Below, one piece after another: positions 50,572 through 62,042 of a DNA stretch of 64,000 nt. Origin of the DNA: Gambelia wislizenii (taxonomy: Eukaryota; Chordata; Lepidosauria; Squamata; Crotaphytidae); assembly GCA_030847615.1 (NCBI GenBank), contig JAUMIR010000003.1, positions 338,091,756 through 338,155,755 of the forward strand, in the 5' to 3' direction. The position numbers and the translations under genes were made by a program. The notes below the pieces were generated by a model. The model did not search any database. It was not told the DNA's origin and saw nothing but the letters and a program-made list of their open reading frames with translations. Numbering within the stretch: position 1 is the first letter of the stretch; every line of letters begins with the position of its first letter.

Positions 50572-51438
50572 TAGGGTTGCCATACTTCATCTCCTCAAAT
50601 CCGGGCAACTGATTACAGATTATGTAAATTATTCTAATTATGCCAATTCCACACACTGATTGATGGTTGAATTTTTTTCTTCTACTATTTTTCATACCTT
50701 CATACAGTTCTTTATATTTACAACTAATCTGAGACATCTAGTATACAGTAATGTTTAAAGGTCTGCATGTAGAAAAGAAAGACCCAAATACAAATCTCTG
50801 CTTGGTCATGGAATTTACCATGTGACCTTGGGCTGTCATTACCTATCAGCAAGCCTACTTTACAGGGTTGTTGAGGAGATTAGTAGGCAGACAAGAACCG
50901 TGTAACATGAACATGTGTATTCTTAGTGCAGTAGAAATGAACAACTACAATAAGGGTAACATTTTGTCATTCAAGGGCACTTCAGTGGTATTCTCATCAG
51001 ATCATTCTTCCTTCTTACACAGGCTACTCCCTTCTTCATTTCACCTCACATATTTTCAATGCACCATTGCTTCTTACACTTGCTTCTTGCACTCTGCTGC
51101 TCATGTTTCTTTCTCTCCTGCTGTTCAGGGTTCCTTCTCTCCTACTCCCTCCCTCTCCTCAGTCCCTCCTTGCTTCTTGCACTGCCAATAGGACCACTCA
51201 CTCTTCATTCCCTCATATCCGAAACGCAGAAGTGGGCTTGTTTCTTGTCAAACAACTTGCCCAAAAAATGTCATTACATCCCCCCCACCAATATTTCAGC
51301 TTCTACAGGGGCTAAAGACTTGTTTATTTGTTTACATGAAAGCTTGGAATCTGGGTCAGATAAGGTTCTAATTGGGCACTGTGTGGCTTGCTTAGAATCT
51401 GGGCAAAATCTGGTCAGACTGGGAGTATGGCAACTGTA
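50572..51438. mobile_element. hAT-type element with TAGGGTTGCC termini, second copy
   Basis: The left end TAGGGTTGCCATACTTC and the right end GGGAGTATGGCAACTGTA are inverted. Its length (867 bp) is close to that of the copy at 1174-2029. The composite hAT is inserted at its left end, so its own left flank lies at 47973-47980 (TACCTGAG), which matches the right flank CACCTTGG at only 5 of 8 bases. Some pyrimidine-rich interior text is shared in kind with the other copy. Confidence 0.65.
50775..50905 (+). mobile_element. MIR-like CORE-SINE
   Basis: ACAAATCTCTGCTTGGTCAT, CATGTGACCTTGGGCTGTCA and CTACTTTACAGGGTTGTTGA follow the MIR block order in sense. Confidence 0.65.
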
Positions 51439-51742
51439 CACCTTGGGGCTCCAGTGGCACCTTCAATCAGCAGCAGCACTAGCGGGGCAGCTTAGGAACA
51501 TGATTCCTAAGCTGGTGAGTCAGGTATAGCTCTTTTTCCTTCACCTCATTCAGTTAAGTAAAGTTTTTGAGTTATTTAACCTAAAGCTGCATGTTTCTTT
51601 TGTGGTATATAGTTCAGGGGAAAGTAATGTACTTTTGAGCCATGCTTCTAAACTGCTAATCTGCTGGACGGAAGTTAAAGAAAAAAGAAATTTAACTTTT
51701 AGAGTTTCCAACACAGGCAAACTCTAATTTCCCAACAGTTTT

Positions 51743-51900
51743 CTTAAGCAAGAAAGGTGGTTTTGCCAGCTCCTTCCTCTGAAACATAGCCTATAACACC
51801 TGGTATTTGTTGGCGGTCTGCCATACAAGTACTAACAGTGCTGACCTTGCTTAGCTTACAAGATCAGACAGGACCTGGTGCCTTTATGGTATTTGGGCAA
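51743..51900 (-). mobile_element. 5S rRNA-derived SINE
   Basis: The plus-strand text ACCTGGTATTTGTTGGCGGT, CATACAAGTACTAACAGTGC and CTTGCTTAGCTTACAAGATC is the reverse complement of most of 5S rRNA with scattered changes. The body continues leftward with GTTTCAGAGGAAGGAGCTGG (minus strand), shared with 56832-56972. It is a SINE with a 5S head and not a 5S gene, as the promoter region is altered and the body is SINE sequence. Confidence 0.85.
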
Positions 51901-51904
51901 AGTG

Positions 51905-52017
51905 GTTAGTAGAGAAGCTGAATATAATGGCTTACATGAAGCTAGTTAGCATAGTATGCATGGACACTGCATTTTATGGCAAAGATTAGCCCCAATGCAA
52001 AGCAGCTGAGAATGTCT
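51905..52017. other. Unassigned sequence
   Basis: No repeat or gene recognised. Confidence 0.4.
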
Positions 52018-52040
52018 TTATTTATTTATTTATTTATTGT
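52018..52040. repeat. (TTTA)n microsatellite
   Basis: Five to six TTTA units, probably from a reversed retroelement tail. Confidence 0.9.
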
Positions 52041-52153
52041 CACAACAGGTAAATAATCTGCATATCACCTTTGGAATTCTAATGCAGGTCTGTGAATGTG
52101 TGCATGTATGTACCTGAAGTTGTGTGCATGTCCTGCAGGTCTGGTAGCTAGCC

Positions 52154-52156
<3 letters not shown>

Positions 52157-52193
<37 letters not shown>
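52157..52193. repeat. (GA)n microsatellite
   Basis: An uninterrupted GA run of about 18 units. Confidence 0.95.
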
Positions 52194-52196
<3 letters not shown>

Positions 52197-52199
52197 AGT

Positions 52200-53590
52200 C
52201 TACCCGAAGAAGAAGAAAAAGGTGAAGACTTGAAGAAATAGAGGTGAACCAAGGAGCCATTGATGACCCAGCTCTGAAACAGATATCTCAAGCCCTCAGA
52301 GAGAAGTTATAACTTCAGACTCACACAAGTACCTGGGACCCATGATCAGAAGAACCAGTTCAAAGTAGACAAATTGCCAAGACAGGAATATCAAAAAGAG
52401 ATGAGGAAGATAAAAGAAGTTCCACAGATGTCTGGAATTTTGAGAACAGATCCAAACCTTGGGACAGTGCACTAGTCTCACTTCCATCTATGCAGATTCT
52501 CTCCTGGGATGGCCTCCAGGTGGGAGTGAGGAAAGTATTTTTTGTGTATGTATGTTTAGTGCTGTGTCTTTCTATGCTATTTGCTATTCTGGGCTAAAGC
52601 TCAGTCTTTTAGAGGTTGTCTAAATGGTAAAAAAAATAATAATATGGAATTTGCTGCAAATCCTACCTGTCTAAATGGGATCCTACACCAATCCACACTG
52701 TTCAGAAGGAAAGGGGCCCAAAATGGCAAAAACAATGCAGGAAAAACCTTTGCAGCTTTCCCCATACTTTTTTCAAAACCGCAAGGGTGTGTGTGCATTC
52801 CTGTTTATTAGGACAAGTGAACAACAAGCGATTTGAAGGGAAGCACAAAGCTGATTGGCTGTGTGAGCGTGGGGGCAGAGTTCGCTAACAGGACAAGCGC
52901 CTGCTGCTGCCATGTTGGATTTTTGCCTTAGTGAGCAATCACTAAGGTGATAAAATTGGGTGGTTATTTTTTGTTTTGCTTTCCTGTTAAATTGAAAAAT
53001 CACTATATCACTCCAACACACCTTGGATGACTTAAAAAAAAAAATCAGTGGCGGCAAAGAACTAACACGAGCAAAGCACTTGCAGCCGCCATCTGGAATG
53101 TGAGGCTTATGGGAACTTCTGAGGCCAAAAACACTGTTGAGACATGTTGCTGCTGCTGCAAAATGCCATCACTATGAGGTACTCCATTTTTCCCCCTTGT
53201 GTAGATGGGCCCTGAGTCTCTCCATCTCCCTTCTTTGTCCAATAGGTTCCTTTCTTTCCCACAGCTTTTCTCTCTTCTTCAGTTCAGACTCTAGTTTTCC
53301 CCTGAACCTTTCACTTCTTAGTTTACCCTTCACTGGCAAGCAGCCTGTCCCTCTTGGTCTGATCTGACATTTCTGCCATCCCTCCTATACCTCTACACAT
53401 ATTTTCCTATCTCTTCCTTTCAACTGCGTCTGCCAAATCCTTAGAAATAAGCAGTTTTTATTACATGTCTCATTATTATACAGTAACGTGTATTTTCGTT
53501 GTAGTTGTCAGGCACAGTACTTGTATTCCCAGATGCAGTGACCAGCAGTTTAAATAGAAAACTTTATTGGTACAGTAATCCAGAAAGTAT
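52200..53590. other. Unassigned; possibly MITE-derived in part
   Basis: Between about 52800 and 53216 the sequence has words such as TGCTGCCATGTTGGATTTTT and ends GTGTAGATGGGCCCTGAG, like the terminus of a GC-rich MITE, but no left partner was found. No gene recognised. Confidence 0.3.
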
Positions 53591-53593
53591 ATT

Positions 53594-54112
53594 ACCTGGG
53601 GGTCGTTTACACAGGCAAATATTCCTCTAAATATAGCGCTAAAATAGCTCATAGTTCCCACGGATCGCAGCACAGCTTTGCCTCATTCAGAAAGGGGGAA
53701 GGTAAAACACCCAAATATAGCGTGGCAAGGGATGTCGCAACTTTTGCCGGTATATTTGCAATGTAGCGCATTATTGGCAGTGTAAACAACCATTCCGCTA
53801 AGGGCTACAGCAGAGCTTCACTGTGATTGGTTGATGCAGGAGTGATGATGCAGGGGTGGGCTTAAAAGAGGGGAGGGAGGGAGAGACAGTAGCGATTAGA
53901 GGAAACTTTAAAAAATCCTCTCTGCTATTTTGCAAGCCAGTTTGCAAACAAAAAGGATTCCCATCAATTTTCAGTCAGGGAGCATTCCTTCTCATCCTCT
54001 CTGCTCTTTTGCAAGTATGTAAAAGCTCCGTTCGTCAGCAGTGATCCTATGCATGGGGGAGGGAGAGAAACCATTTCACAAAGGGCTGCAGCAGAGCTGC
54101 ACTGCTATTTTG

Positions 54113-54173
<61 letters not shown>

Positions 54174-54515
54174 CTTTCCTCTATTTGGCAGAAAATGCTG
54201 TTAAGCAAGGAGGAAAACCTTCCGTTTGATTTGTGGCCAGGGAGCTGGGTGTGGGGGAGAGTGACTGCCTCTAAACTGTTAAGCACGGAGTTCGGGCCAG
54301 GGCAGACATTCCTATGGCATCCCTTTTTCTCCTCACAATGCTTGGCCATGCCCCCAACACATTTGGCTGTATGAACCTCAAAGCGGAAAAAATCAAAGAG
54401 CCACAAAATATAGCTGTGTAAACATATACCGTGTAAACTACCCACCACTGATGTGGGAAAGTGCTAAAGCGCAACTTAACATAATAAAACCTACCGTGTA
54501 AACCAGCCCCAAGTT
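53594..54515. mobile_element. MITE-like element with GTGTAAAC termini
   Basis: The left end CCTGGGGGTCGTTTACACAG and the right end CGTGTAAACCAGCCCCAAG are inverted. The last 100 bases contain further AGTGCTAAAGC and TATAGCTGTGT text that mirrors AATATAGCGCTAAAATAGC at the left. It shares the terminal pattern with 19548-26219. It contains a (TC)n tract. Non-coding. Confidence 0.6.
54117..54171. repeat. (TC)n microsatellite
   Basis: About 27 uninterrupted TC units. Confidence 0.97.
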
Positions 54516-54831
54516 GTTGTTCAGAATGGAAGCTCAGAAGACAGACAGTTTACGAAAAGCATTTGCAGTCTATGAAATCTGGTGGGCTACAAAGCTATCA
54601 TCCATCATCCTCTGACCCTTCCTTCCTAAGCAATCATACAGTCCCTGGTTCTCAGACAAACCTCTGCAGCTGCTGGACTTATCTCAGTGACAGTTACACT
54701 CCCTCTTTCCCACAGTTGTTACACAGCCCTCGTTAGCAGTACAGAGAAATGAAAATATAATTAACAGCAAGATTACAAGACACACTGAAATTGGCAGGAA
54801 TAGCTCATATTTGGGACCGATCCTGACAGCA

Positions 54832-55062
54832 GTGTGCCTTCAAGTCATTTCTGACTCATGGCAGCCTAAGGCAAATCTATCATGGATTTATTTATTTATT
54901 GGCAAGATTTGTACAGATGGGGGGTTGTCATTTACTTCCCTTGAGGCTGAGAAAGAGTGACTTGCCCAAAGTCACCCAGTGGGTTTCCATGGCTGGGCAG
55001 AGATCCGAACCCTCCTCTCCCAGGCTCCTAGCCCAACACTCAAACCACTACATGACATGGGC
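54832..55062 (-). mobile_element. tRNA-derived SINE with a BovB-type tail
   Basis: Same structure as 48678-48895: tail GACTTGAAGGCACAC on the minus strand, the CTGGGTGACTTTGGGCAAGT block, and a B-box-like GGTTCGGATCT near 55005. A TTTA repeat lies within it at about 54887. Confidence 0.75.
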
Positions 55063-55069
55063 TCTCAAG

Positions 55070-55140
55070 GCATATTTATTTATTTATTGGACTCATATCC
55101 TGCCTTTCTCCCAAGATGGGAGTACATTTATTTCACCCTA
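55070..55140 (-). mobile_element. L2-type 3' tail, reversed
   Basis: (TTTA)n followed by GACTCATATCCTGCCTTTCT and CCCAAGATGGG, the reversed L2-type terminus. Confidence 0.65.
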
Positions 55141-55494
55141 ATTGGAGTATCAATCCCTTTGAATGGGTGGGTCACCCACCACTTGAGGGGAAAAGCCAAA
55201 AAACCCCATACGTGTGAATAGGGATAAAATACCAGATTTATGAAAGTGCACACCTGTGTCTAGAACTCTTTATTCCCCAAAATTCATAGCAGGTAACACC
55301 TTTTCCTGCAACCCTGAGACAGCTCTGGACATCATGGCTTAAATCCTATTTTAGTACTGACTAGAGTAGACTCAATGATGCAATTAGATTTCTCTACATG
55401 ATGAGTCACAAGTCACCAACTGATTGAATGGGTCTACTCTAGTTGGGAGTAATCAACGGAGTGCCAGCCCACATTGCTAGCTCTTAGTTCTATA

Positions 55495-55835
55495 TAACCC
55501 CAGGCAGAATTCAAAATGCTGGCTATGACCTTTAAAGCTCTACACAGCTACAGTTAGGACTATCTGAGAAACTGTATCTCCCTGTGTATGAGCCTCCCTG
55601 GGCTTTAAAATCTGTGGGGAAGGGCTTTCTCTTGGTCCCATCACCATCATAGGCACATTTGGTGAGGACAAGGGGGGCTGCTCCCAAGTTGTAGAACTCC
55701 CTTCCATGGGAGGTCCAGTTGGCCCCCTCTCTGCTGTTTTTCCACCAGCAGAAAAAGACATTTTTATTTAGGCAAGCATTTGATTTGTTAACTTCTTGTG
55801 GCAGATGGAGCTTTTAATGCGGGGGGGGGTGTTGT
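55495..55835 (+). pseudogene. L2/CR1-group LINE reverse-transcriptase C-terminus
   Basis: The plus-strand text reads as FKMLAMTFKALHSYS, then GRAFSW, then a SRKRHFYLGKHL end, the order found at the C-terminus of L2-group reverse transcriptases. Several stops. The pattern differs from the L2 at 27974-31395, so this is another family. Confidence 0.6.
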
Positions 55836-55839
55836 TATG

Positions 55840-56825
55840 TTCCTATTGTTGTGTTCTTGGGGGTGCAACTTTGCCTCTAAACTAGGGGTAGGGAAAAGGC
55901 AACCATGAGCTGAATGCTCCTTCAGAACAACTCTCATTGGCATTTTTTTAAAAAAAACTATCAACTATCTCAGTTTGATAGGAACAGTCTAGATTAATCC
56001 TCTGTTGTCCCACTTTTTCAGCTGCTGTTAAAAGATTCTAATTTCTCTTTCATCCTCCCACTCTCCACCTTTGTCCTCATCTTACTTAAATTGGTGTAAA
56101 CCAGCTCAAAGTGCAAAAGTAATTTGCACTCAGTTAACTCAGTGATGGGAGAGGAAAGGAGAAGAGAGGGCCCCTTTCCAGTAGGCCCAGGCAAAAGCAA
56201 ACTGCTGCAGCCTTTCCAAGCTTGTGCATTCTTCTTCATTAATAATTTTTGCCATCTTGACCACACTCTGATGTTGCTTGGCCAAACTTGTTCTGGTTTT
56301 CACCTGTGAAATGTTGAAGGGTAGGCACAGGGGTCATGGACACAATTTTGCCATGTCTTTGGCTCCCACTGGGCTGTTTAAAGCCCAGGAGATCCATTTT
56401 TTTCCCCAGCCTGGAGATAATCAAGACGTTAACTTCTGGTTTATTTCCTGGCTGATGAAAGGCTTCTACTGGCCTAAACGTGGCCTAAAACAGGGAGACC
56501 CCCCCCAAAAAAACATGGAAAAATTGTCCCCATGGCACCTAGAGCATTTTTAGTGATGATTTTTAAAAAATAAAATAAAAAGGAGGGGTGCAGTAGTCCC
56601 ATGGGAGGCCAATGTGGTTGTCCAACCTCTGGCAGTTGCCCACTCCTGCCCTAAATAGTGTATTTGGGGGTCCTCCGCCCTAAAACATCCAAAAACTACC
56701 CTTAAAAATTGTTAGCAGTGTCCAGAACATCACCTCCAGCCCCCCAAAATATCAGCAGTGCAGCCAACACAGGGTTGGAAGAAGCCCAAAATGGTCCGTG
56801 GCCTGTCCATGCATGCCTACTGTGT
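55840..56825. other. Unassigned, with hAT-like scraps
   Basis: A CCAACCTCTGGCAGTTGCCC phrase at about 56620 recalls a hAT-MITE end. Otherwise nothing recognised. Confidence 0.35.
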
Positions 56826-56831
56826 CTCTGT

Positions 56832-56972
56832 ATGTGCCTTCAAGTTGCTTGTTGACTTAAGGCAACCCCATGGATTTCATAGGACTTCCTAAGGAAAGGA
56901 ATACTCAAGAGGTGGTTTTGCTTGTTCCTTCCTCTGAAATACAGCCTGCAGTACCTGGTATTCTACCGCTGC
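56832..56972 (-). mobile_element. 5S-type SINE, head truncated
   Basis: The minus strand has the BovB-type tail GGGTTGCCTTAAGTCAACAA and CAACTTGAAGGCAC, the body ATTTCAGAGGAAGGAACAAG, and only the last part of the 5S-like head (AGAATACCAGGTA). Confidence 0.75.
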
Positions 56973-57129
56973 TCTAAATTTATACTTGTACATCTTGTGA
57001 AGTGGATTGTAATCCATGAAAGCTTGTGCTATAATAAATCTGATGGTCTAAAAGGTACCATACATAGCTACCCCTTTGAAAATGTCAAGGGTGGGTTACA
57101 CTTTATTACTTGAAATGGCTGGGACCACT

Positions 57130-57895
57130 GCAGTTTCAAATGTTTAAATATTTGAAAGGATGCCATATATAAGAAGGAGCAAGCTTGCTTTCTATTGCTC
57201 CAGGGAGCCCTGGTGGCACAGTGGTTAAATGCCAGTACTGCAAGCCACAAGGTTATAAGTTTGATCCCAGAGGGCTCCAAGGTTGACTCAGCCTTCCATC
57301 CTTCTGTAGGTCAGTAAAACGAGGACCAACATAATAAAGAGCTGGGGCAATGTGCTGTGGGAAAAAAAACTGTTAACACAGCTTCAAAAAGAAGAAAAAG
57401 CTGCCATCATTATTAGTACTGTACAATGCATTTTCTGCAATGTCATTCCAGCAGTATGGTTACATGCCAACAGTGCCATCTACTGGCATCTGCATTGTAT
57501 AATTGTCCTGTCTGTAATTTGCTTTGAATTGAATGTATTGAACTGTATTCAATTGAATTGTGTTGCACTGTATTGTATATTGTAATGTATATTGTGATGT
57601 TGTACCCCGCCCCAATCCTGAGGTGAGAGGCAGATAATAAATAACGAAGTATGATGATGATGATGATGACACAGAGCAATGGATTCAAATTATAGGAGAA
57701 GAGATTCCACCTAAACATCAGGGAGAACTTCCTGGTGGTAAGAGCTGTTTGAGTCTCCTTGTCTGGAGGTTTTTAAACAGAGTCTGGATGGCCATCTGTC
57801 AGGGGTGCTTTGATTGTGTATTCCTGCAGGGCAGGAGGTTGGACTGGATGACCCTTGTGGTCTCTTCCAACTCTGTGATTCTATGATTCATACAC
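57130..57895 (+). mobile_element. CR1 LINE 3' end interrupted by a SINE
   Basis: The CR1 runs from AAATGTTTAAATATTTGAAA to TATTGCTCCAG (57200) and resumes at ACAGAGCAATGGATTC (57670), continuing to the tail CTCTGTGATTCTATGATTC. A few CR1 bases are missing at the junction and no target duplication is evident. Confidence 0.88.
57201..57667 (+). mobile_element. tRNA-derived squamate SINE with a long tail region, nested in CR1
   Basis: The head GGAGCCCTGGTGGCACAGTG and B-box-like AAGTTTGATCC match the SINE at 43780. From about 57360 the sequence departs and ends with TGTACCCCGCCCCAATCCTG and a (GAT)n run, an L2-like tail. The middle, with many TATTG-type words, may be a separate insertion. Confidence 0.75.
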
Positions 57896-57899
57896 TCTC

Positions 57900-59350
57900 T
57901 GAATTTATTCACACAGGTGTATACCACACAGAGGTCCGAAGGTGCAGTGATTCCATCATGTAAATGATGGATTCATGTCTCTTTTTCACCTCATGTATCA
58001 GCCCGTTCCGGAACAGAGGCAGAAGAACAAGTGAGTGTTGCACTTTTTGCGCACCACATTTGTGGGCTATGACCTTCCTTTCCATCATTTTCCCATTTAT
58101 GCATCCAACTCCTCCTTCTCACGTCACTTCCTCGCATGATTGTGCACATGCACAATTTTGTAGAGCTTGCTGTGTTCATGTTTGTATTTCATGCGATCTT
58201 GCATTTGTATTTCACGCAATCTCGCGATCTGCCTGGTATTTTCATCAATTAGTGCATGCGTACTTAGCAGCATGTTTGGCAATATTATATGACATACACT
58301 TTCAGGGCGTGCTATTTCCACGTTCGGTATACCCTCCCTTAATTTCACTGATCAACTTTGTTGATCTATGCTTCTTTAACAAGCTGGGGAGAGCTGGCAA
58401 GGCAAGCCTATCTGTTTTCCACTTTCCCCTGTTTTTACTGTTCATGCATACACAGTAAGGGATTCTGCAGAGCTTTAAAGGAGGCTGCCCTGGTGGGAGC
58501 CCGGGACAGCTTCCTTTCATGGGTCACAAAGGCAGCAGCCCCAGCTGCCCGATCACTCGAAGCAAGGGCTCCCTGAAGCCCGGGGCTTGCTTGGCTCCTT
58601 CCATTCCCGCCACTGTCCCTCGTCTTGGCACATACATTCACTCTCCCCCCCCCCGTTTCCTATTCCCCCCCATGCGGCCATGCGCTCTCCCCCACCCATC
58701 CTCCCTCCCTCCGCTTTGCAGCCGGCTCAGCTTTGTGGTGGAGAGGGGCATCAAAGGGGAGGGTGGGAAGGGGTCGTCCTCTTCATCTCTCTGCTTCTCT
58801 TTGGGGGGGGTGCTCCCCAGCCCACCCCAGTCTGTGGGGAGTGTCTGTGTCTGAGGGTAGGTGGGTATCTGCAAGCAAGCGAGTGCGCCTGAGCGAGAGT
58901 ACGCACTCCCCCCTTCCTCTCCCTCTCTCTTCCCACAGCTGCCTCAGCCTCCCTTTCTGCTCCGTCAGGCTTTGGGGCTCTGGGGGTTGGTGCAGAGCTT
59001 CTCCTGGGTCTCAATGAAATGGCCACCGGAAGTTGAATTGGGAAGACTGTAGGGGCAGAGTGAATACTGAGCAACCTAATCACACCCTTGCGTAATCACA
59101 TGATGAAAAGTAGATAGAACAAGCATGCAATTTTGCACCACATGTGTTTTTCTTGTGGGAGTTTTGCACGACTAAGGCCTATTGACGGTTGGAAAATCGT
59201 CAATTAGTTGTAGAGCACTAGAGATCAAACAGAGATGGAGCAAACACTGAATACATACAGTGTTGTGTGGGCTGTGGAAATACAACCAAGTACTGTAGTG
59301 CTTTCACGATGGAAGAAAAGCCCTGTGTGGTAAACGCCACAGACTGTCCT
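57900..59350. other. GC-rich, unassigned block
   Basis: The stretch 58480-59050 is GC-rich but mostly CpG-poor, C-tract-rich sequence. The open frames follow this composition. No donor/acceptor pair or known protein was recognised. It may be a GC-rich MITE interior or a regulatory region. Confidence 0.3.
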
Positions 59351-59689
59351 GTATGATCTCTGAAGTGAATCAATTTGCTTCTATTGCAACATTCCCCCTT
59401 TTCTTTTCATTTGTAAGCTCCATTTTTTCCCCATCTAGTTCCCGAAGCAACTGCATATTGCTGTTTCTGATCTTAATGCATGCAATAAAAATCAGTAAAA
59501 GCAAAAGTTCCTTGTCCTTATTTAGGGCTTTGTGGGCGTACGGGGCACGTACAAGCACAGGATTAAAATGCAGCCCGAGTCCCAGCATTTTGAGCTGTAG
59601 AAATGCTTGGGATCTAACCCAAGTTTATTTTAATTCTCCTTCCCTCCTATTTCCCCCCACCTTTTTTTTCTTTTCCCCTGTTTGCAGTG

Positions 59690-59920
59690 AGCTTGGAATT
59701 AAATAACCCATTATCAGTTTCCTACAGAATCTCTGAAAGTAGATCTCATTCATTATGAAGCCTGAATTATGGAAACATTCTGTAAGGGATACTTTTCCCA
59801 GCTGTAGCCCCTGCTGTGATGTGAAGTCTTTTTTTTCCCCCTCTGCATAAAATCTGGGGATGTTTTCAAAAGTCTGCTCTATATGTGACCAGTGGTGGCC
59901 AGTGTGCTGTCTCTTACATA

Positions 59921-59957
<37 letters not shown>

Positions 59958-60340
59958 ATCTCAGCTCAGCAAGAAAAAAAATTGCATCACACACAGTACA
60001 TTAGCTCATTTCCATTTACAGTGACACAGCTGGCACTGTTTTCACTACCCCATAACAGATATTAAAAGCATATTTTTTAAAAAAGAAAAAGGGCCAGCCA
60101 GGCCCCACCTCATTGGACATATTTTGCAATGTAGCTTTTAATGGCTTTGTCGACCCAGTTTCCAATTTTTCTCCAGTGGAATCTTCGATGCAAATGTGGA
60201 TGTGAAGAAAGCCTGAGGTGGAGCCCTAAAATGTTTATGAGGCAGCTGAGGAATAATGCCTATGAATAATTTACACATTATGCAGGGAAAATCTTATTAG
60301 CAATCCTGGTAAAGAATTTTGCCCAATGAAGCATCTTATG
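59690..60340. other. Repeat-poor segment; candidate conserved non-coding sequence
   Basis: Apart from the (CA)n at 59920-59956 there is no repeat. Text such as GGAATTAAATAACCCATTAT (59694), TTTTGCAATGTAGCTTTTAA (60122) and GCCTATGAATAATTTACACA (60259) has the look of vertebrate developmental enhancers. No coding signal. Confidence 0.35.
59920..59956. repeat. (CA)n microsatellite
   Basis: About 15 CA units preceded by TACATACGTA. Confidence 0.97.
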
Positions 60341-60344
60341 TAAC

Positions 60345-62040
60345 TGGAAAACTTGTATCCTCATTCTTTATTTATTTACTGAATTTAATGTTGGCTTTTC
60401 TGAAAAGAGAGAGAGAGAGCTTCCATATGATGCAGTCAAAATATTTAATATTCATTTGTTTAAAAATACACCCAAAGTACAATCTGGTAAAAGCAGCAAT
60501 CAAACAATAACTCATCATGACATCTAGACTCAGTCATATCATATTTGAAATATATTTGAAAAAAGTCAAGCTTTTGACATTCTAGCAAAACACAGAAAAA
60601 GATGGAAATTAGTAGCCTTTATCTGGGTTGGTTTCACAATGTGTGCATCACTACTGATGATATCCTATTCATGCACAGCTCTTTTGTCTCTAAGGCTGTA
60701 AGCTCAAACATAGAGCTTGGGATTACACACACACACACACACATTGTTTATTACAGTTCCAAGTATGGCCAGCAGCCCAAATACACTTGCTATAGCAATT
60801 TTTTCCAACCCTGGTGCAATTCCCTGCCTGTATGGCCATCAGGCATGTTGGCTGGGAATGGTGGAAGATACCATTCAATACTTCTGGAAGGTATTATGTT
60901 GGTGCCTTCCAGATGAAGCATGTGGTTTTCATATCACTTGGGCAGTGAATCTACTCTGAGTTTTGGTGCAGACTTTAAAGGATCTACCCAAGCTGCTGAA
61001 CCTATCTGCAGGATATATTCAATACCTTGGATAGCTCCTATAAACATCAGGCTAAAATCCAGTGTGGATCTACTATCCCACTGACATGGAAGCTGCTAGC
61101 TGCCATTGGGGAAGGCTGTATTGAAAGTAGAATCTCATTGGATAGTACTAGGCAAGGTAGCCAGAAGCAAGGAAGGAGAGATGTGTGTAAACTACGTATT
61201 TACTGAAATTTCATTATCTACATGGCTGTTAAAAGTGCAGGAACCTTGTTCTGTTTTGCATCGAGTCTCTCTACCCAGTAAATATTCAAAAGATCAAGAT
61301 AGGCTTGTTGAAGATGTTTGTCATCTATGGTGGACAAAAGGAGGCAGACACAGAGACATTTGCATGCACACACTTGCACACATGAGTCACTGTATGCCAG
61401 CCAAGTTACTCTGGCACTTCAAATCCCTCAAACACTGCTCCGCATCCTTGGAAGTAGAATTACAATAAAAACATATAAAATAGCTGACAGTTTGCTGCAC
61501 TTTCATGACACCTCAAAATGGTTGCCTGAGGCATCCAACTCACTCTGCCCAGAGCTAGGGGCTGACCAAAGATTGGGCTGCAAATGTTAGAAGTGGATAT
61601 CAACTCCATGTCTTGTTCTTCAAGATAATTAGGGCTCAGGCCCGATAGAGTTGTAAATGCTATTTTTCACCCATGAGTCTTTTCACACTCTTTTGCCCAA
61701 TTTTTTTTCAGGGGGGTTTGGAGTCTTCACTGGTCTCTAGAGGACTTCAAGGACTGGAAAAAAATGGGCCCTAGGGGCCCTCTGCATCCTGTTAGCCTTC
61801 CACATCTCTGGACTAGAAGGATAAAAACTGCTATGTCATACACACTCTCTGTGTTAAGAGATTAAATCTTGTTAATGCATGAGTACATTAACTGAGCTGC
61901 ATTGGTTGGCAAGTGTTGGATGAAAAGTCAGTACTAGCTTGTAGCATTCAGTTGTCTTTTTTTAAAAGTTGCTCAGAGATAACTATTTCAGTTACATTTG
62001 AGAAACAGGAAAGGCAAGAGTTGCTTTTAGAATGGACACT
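60345..62040. other. Unassigned sequence
   Basis: A short CA repeat lies at 60724-60744. No transposon or gene is recognised. Confidence 0.4.
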
Positions 62041-62042
62041 AT

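Noticed and set aside
51796..51886. A 5S rRNA gene
   Set aside because: The 5S-like text is diverged, lacks an intact internal promoter and termination signal, and is fused to a SINE body.
54041..54448. Serine/leucine or arginine/glutamate-rich open frames
   Set aside because: They translate the (TC)n microsatellite.
58519..59083. Overlapping open frames in a GC-rich block
   Set aside because: C-tract composition keeps frames open on both strands; no recognisable protein and no splice pair.
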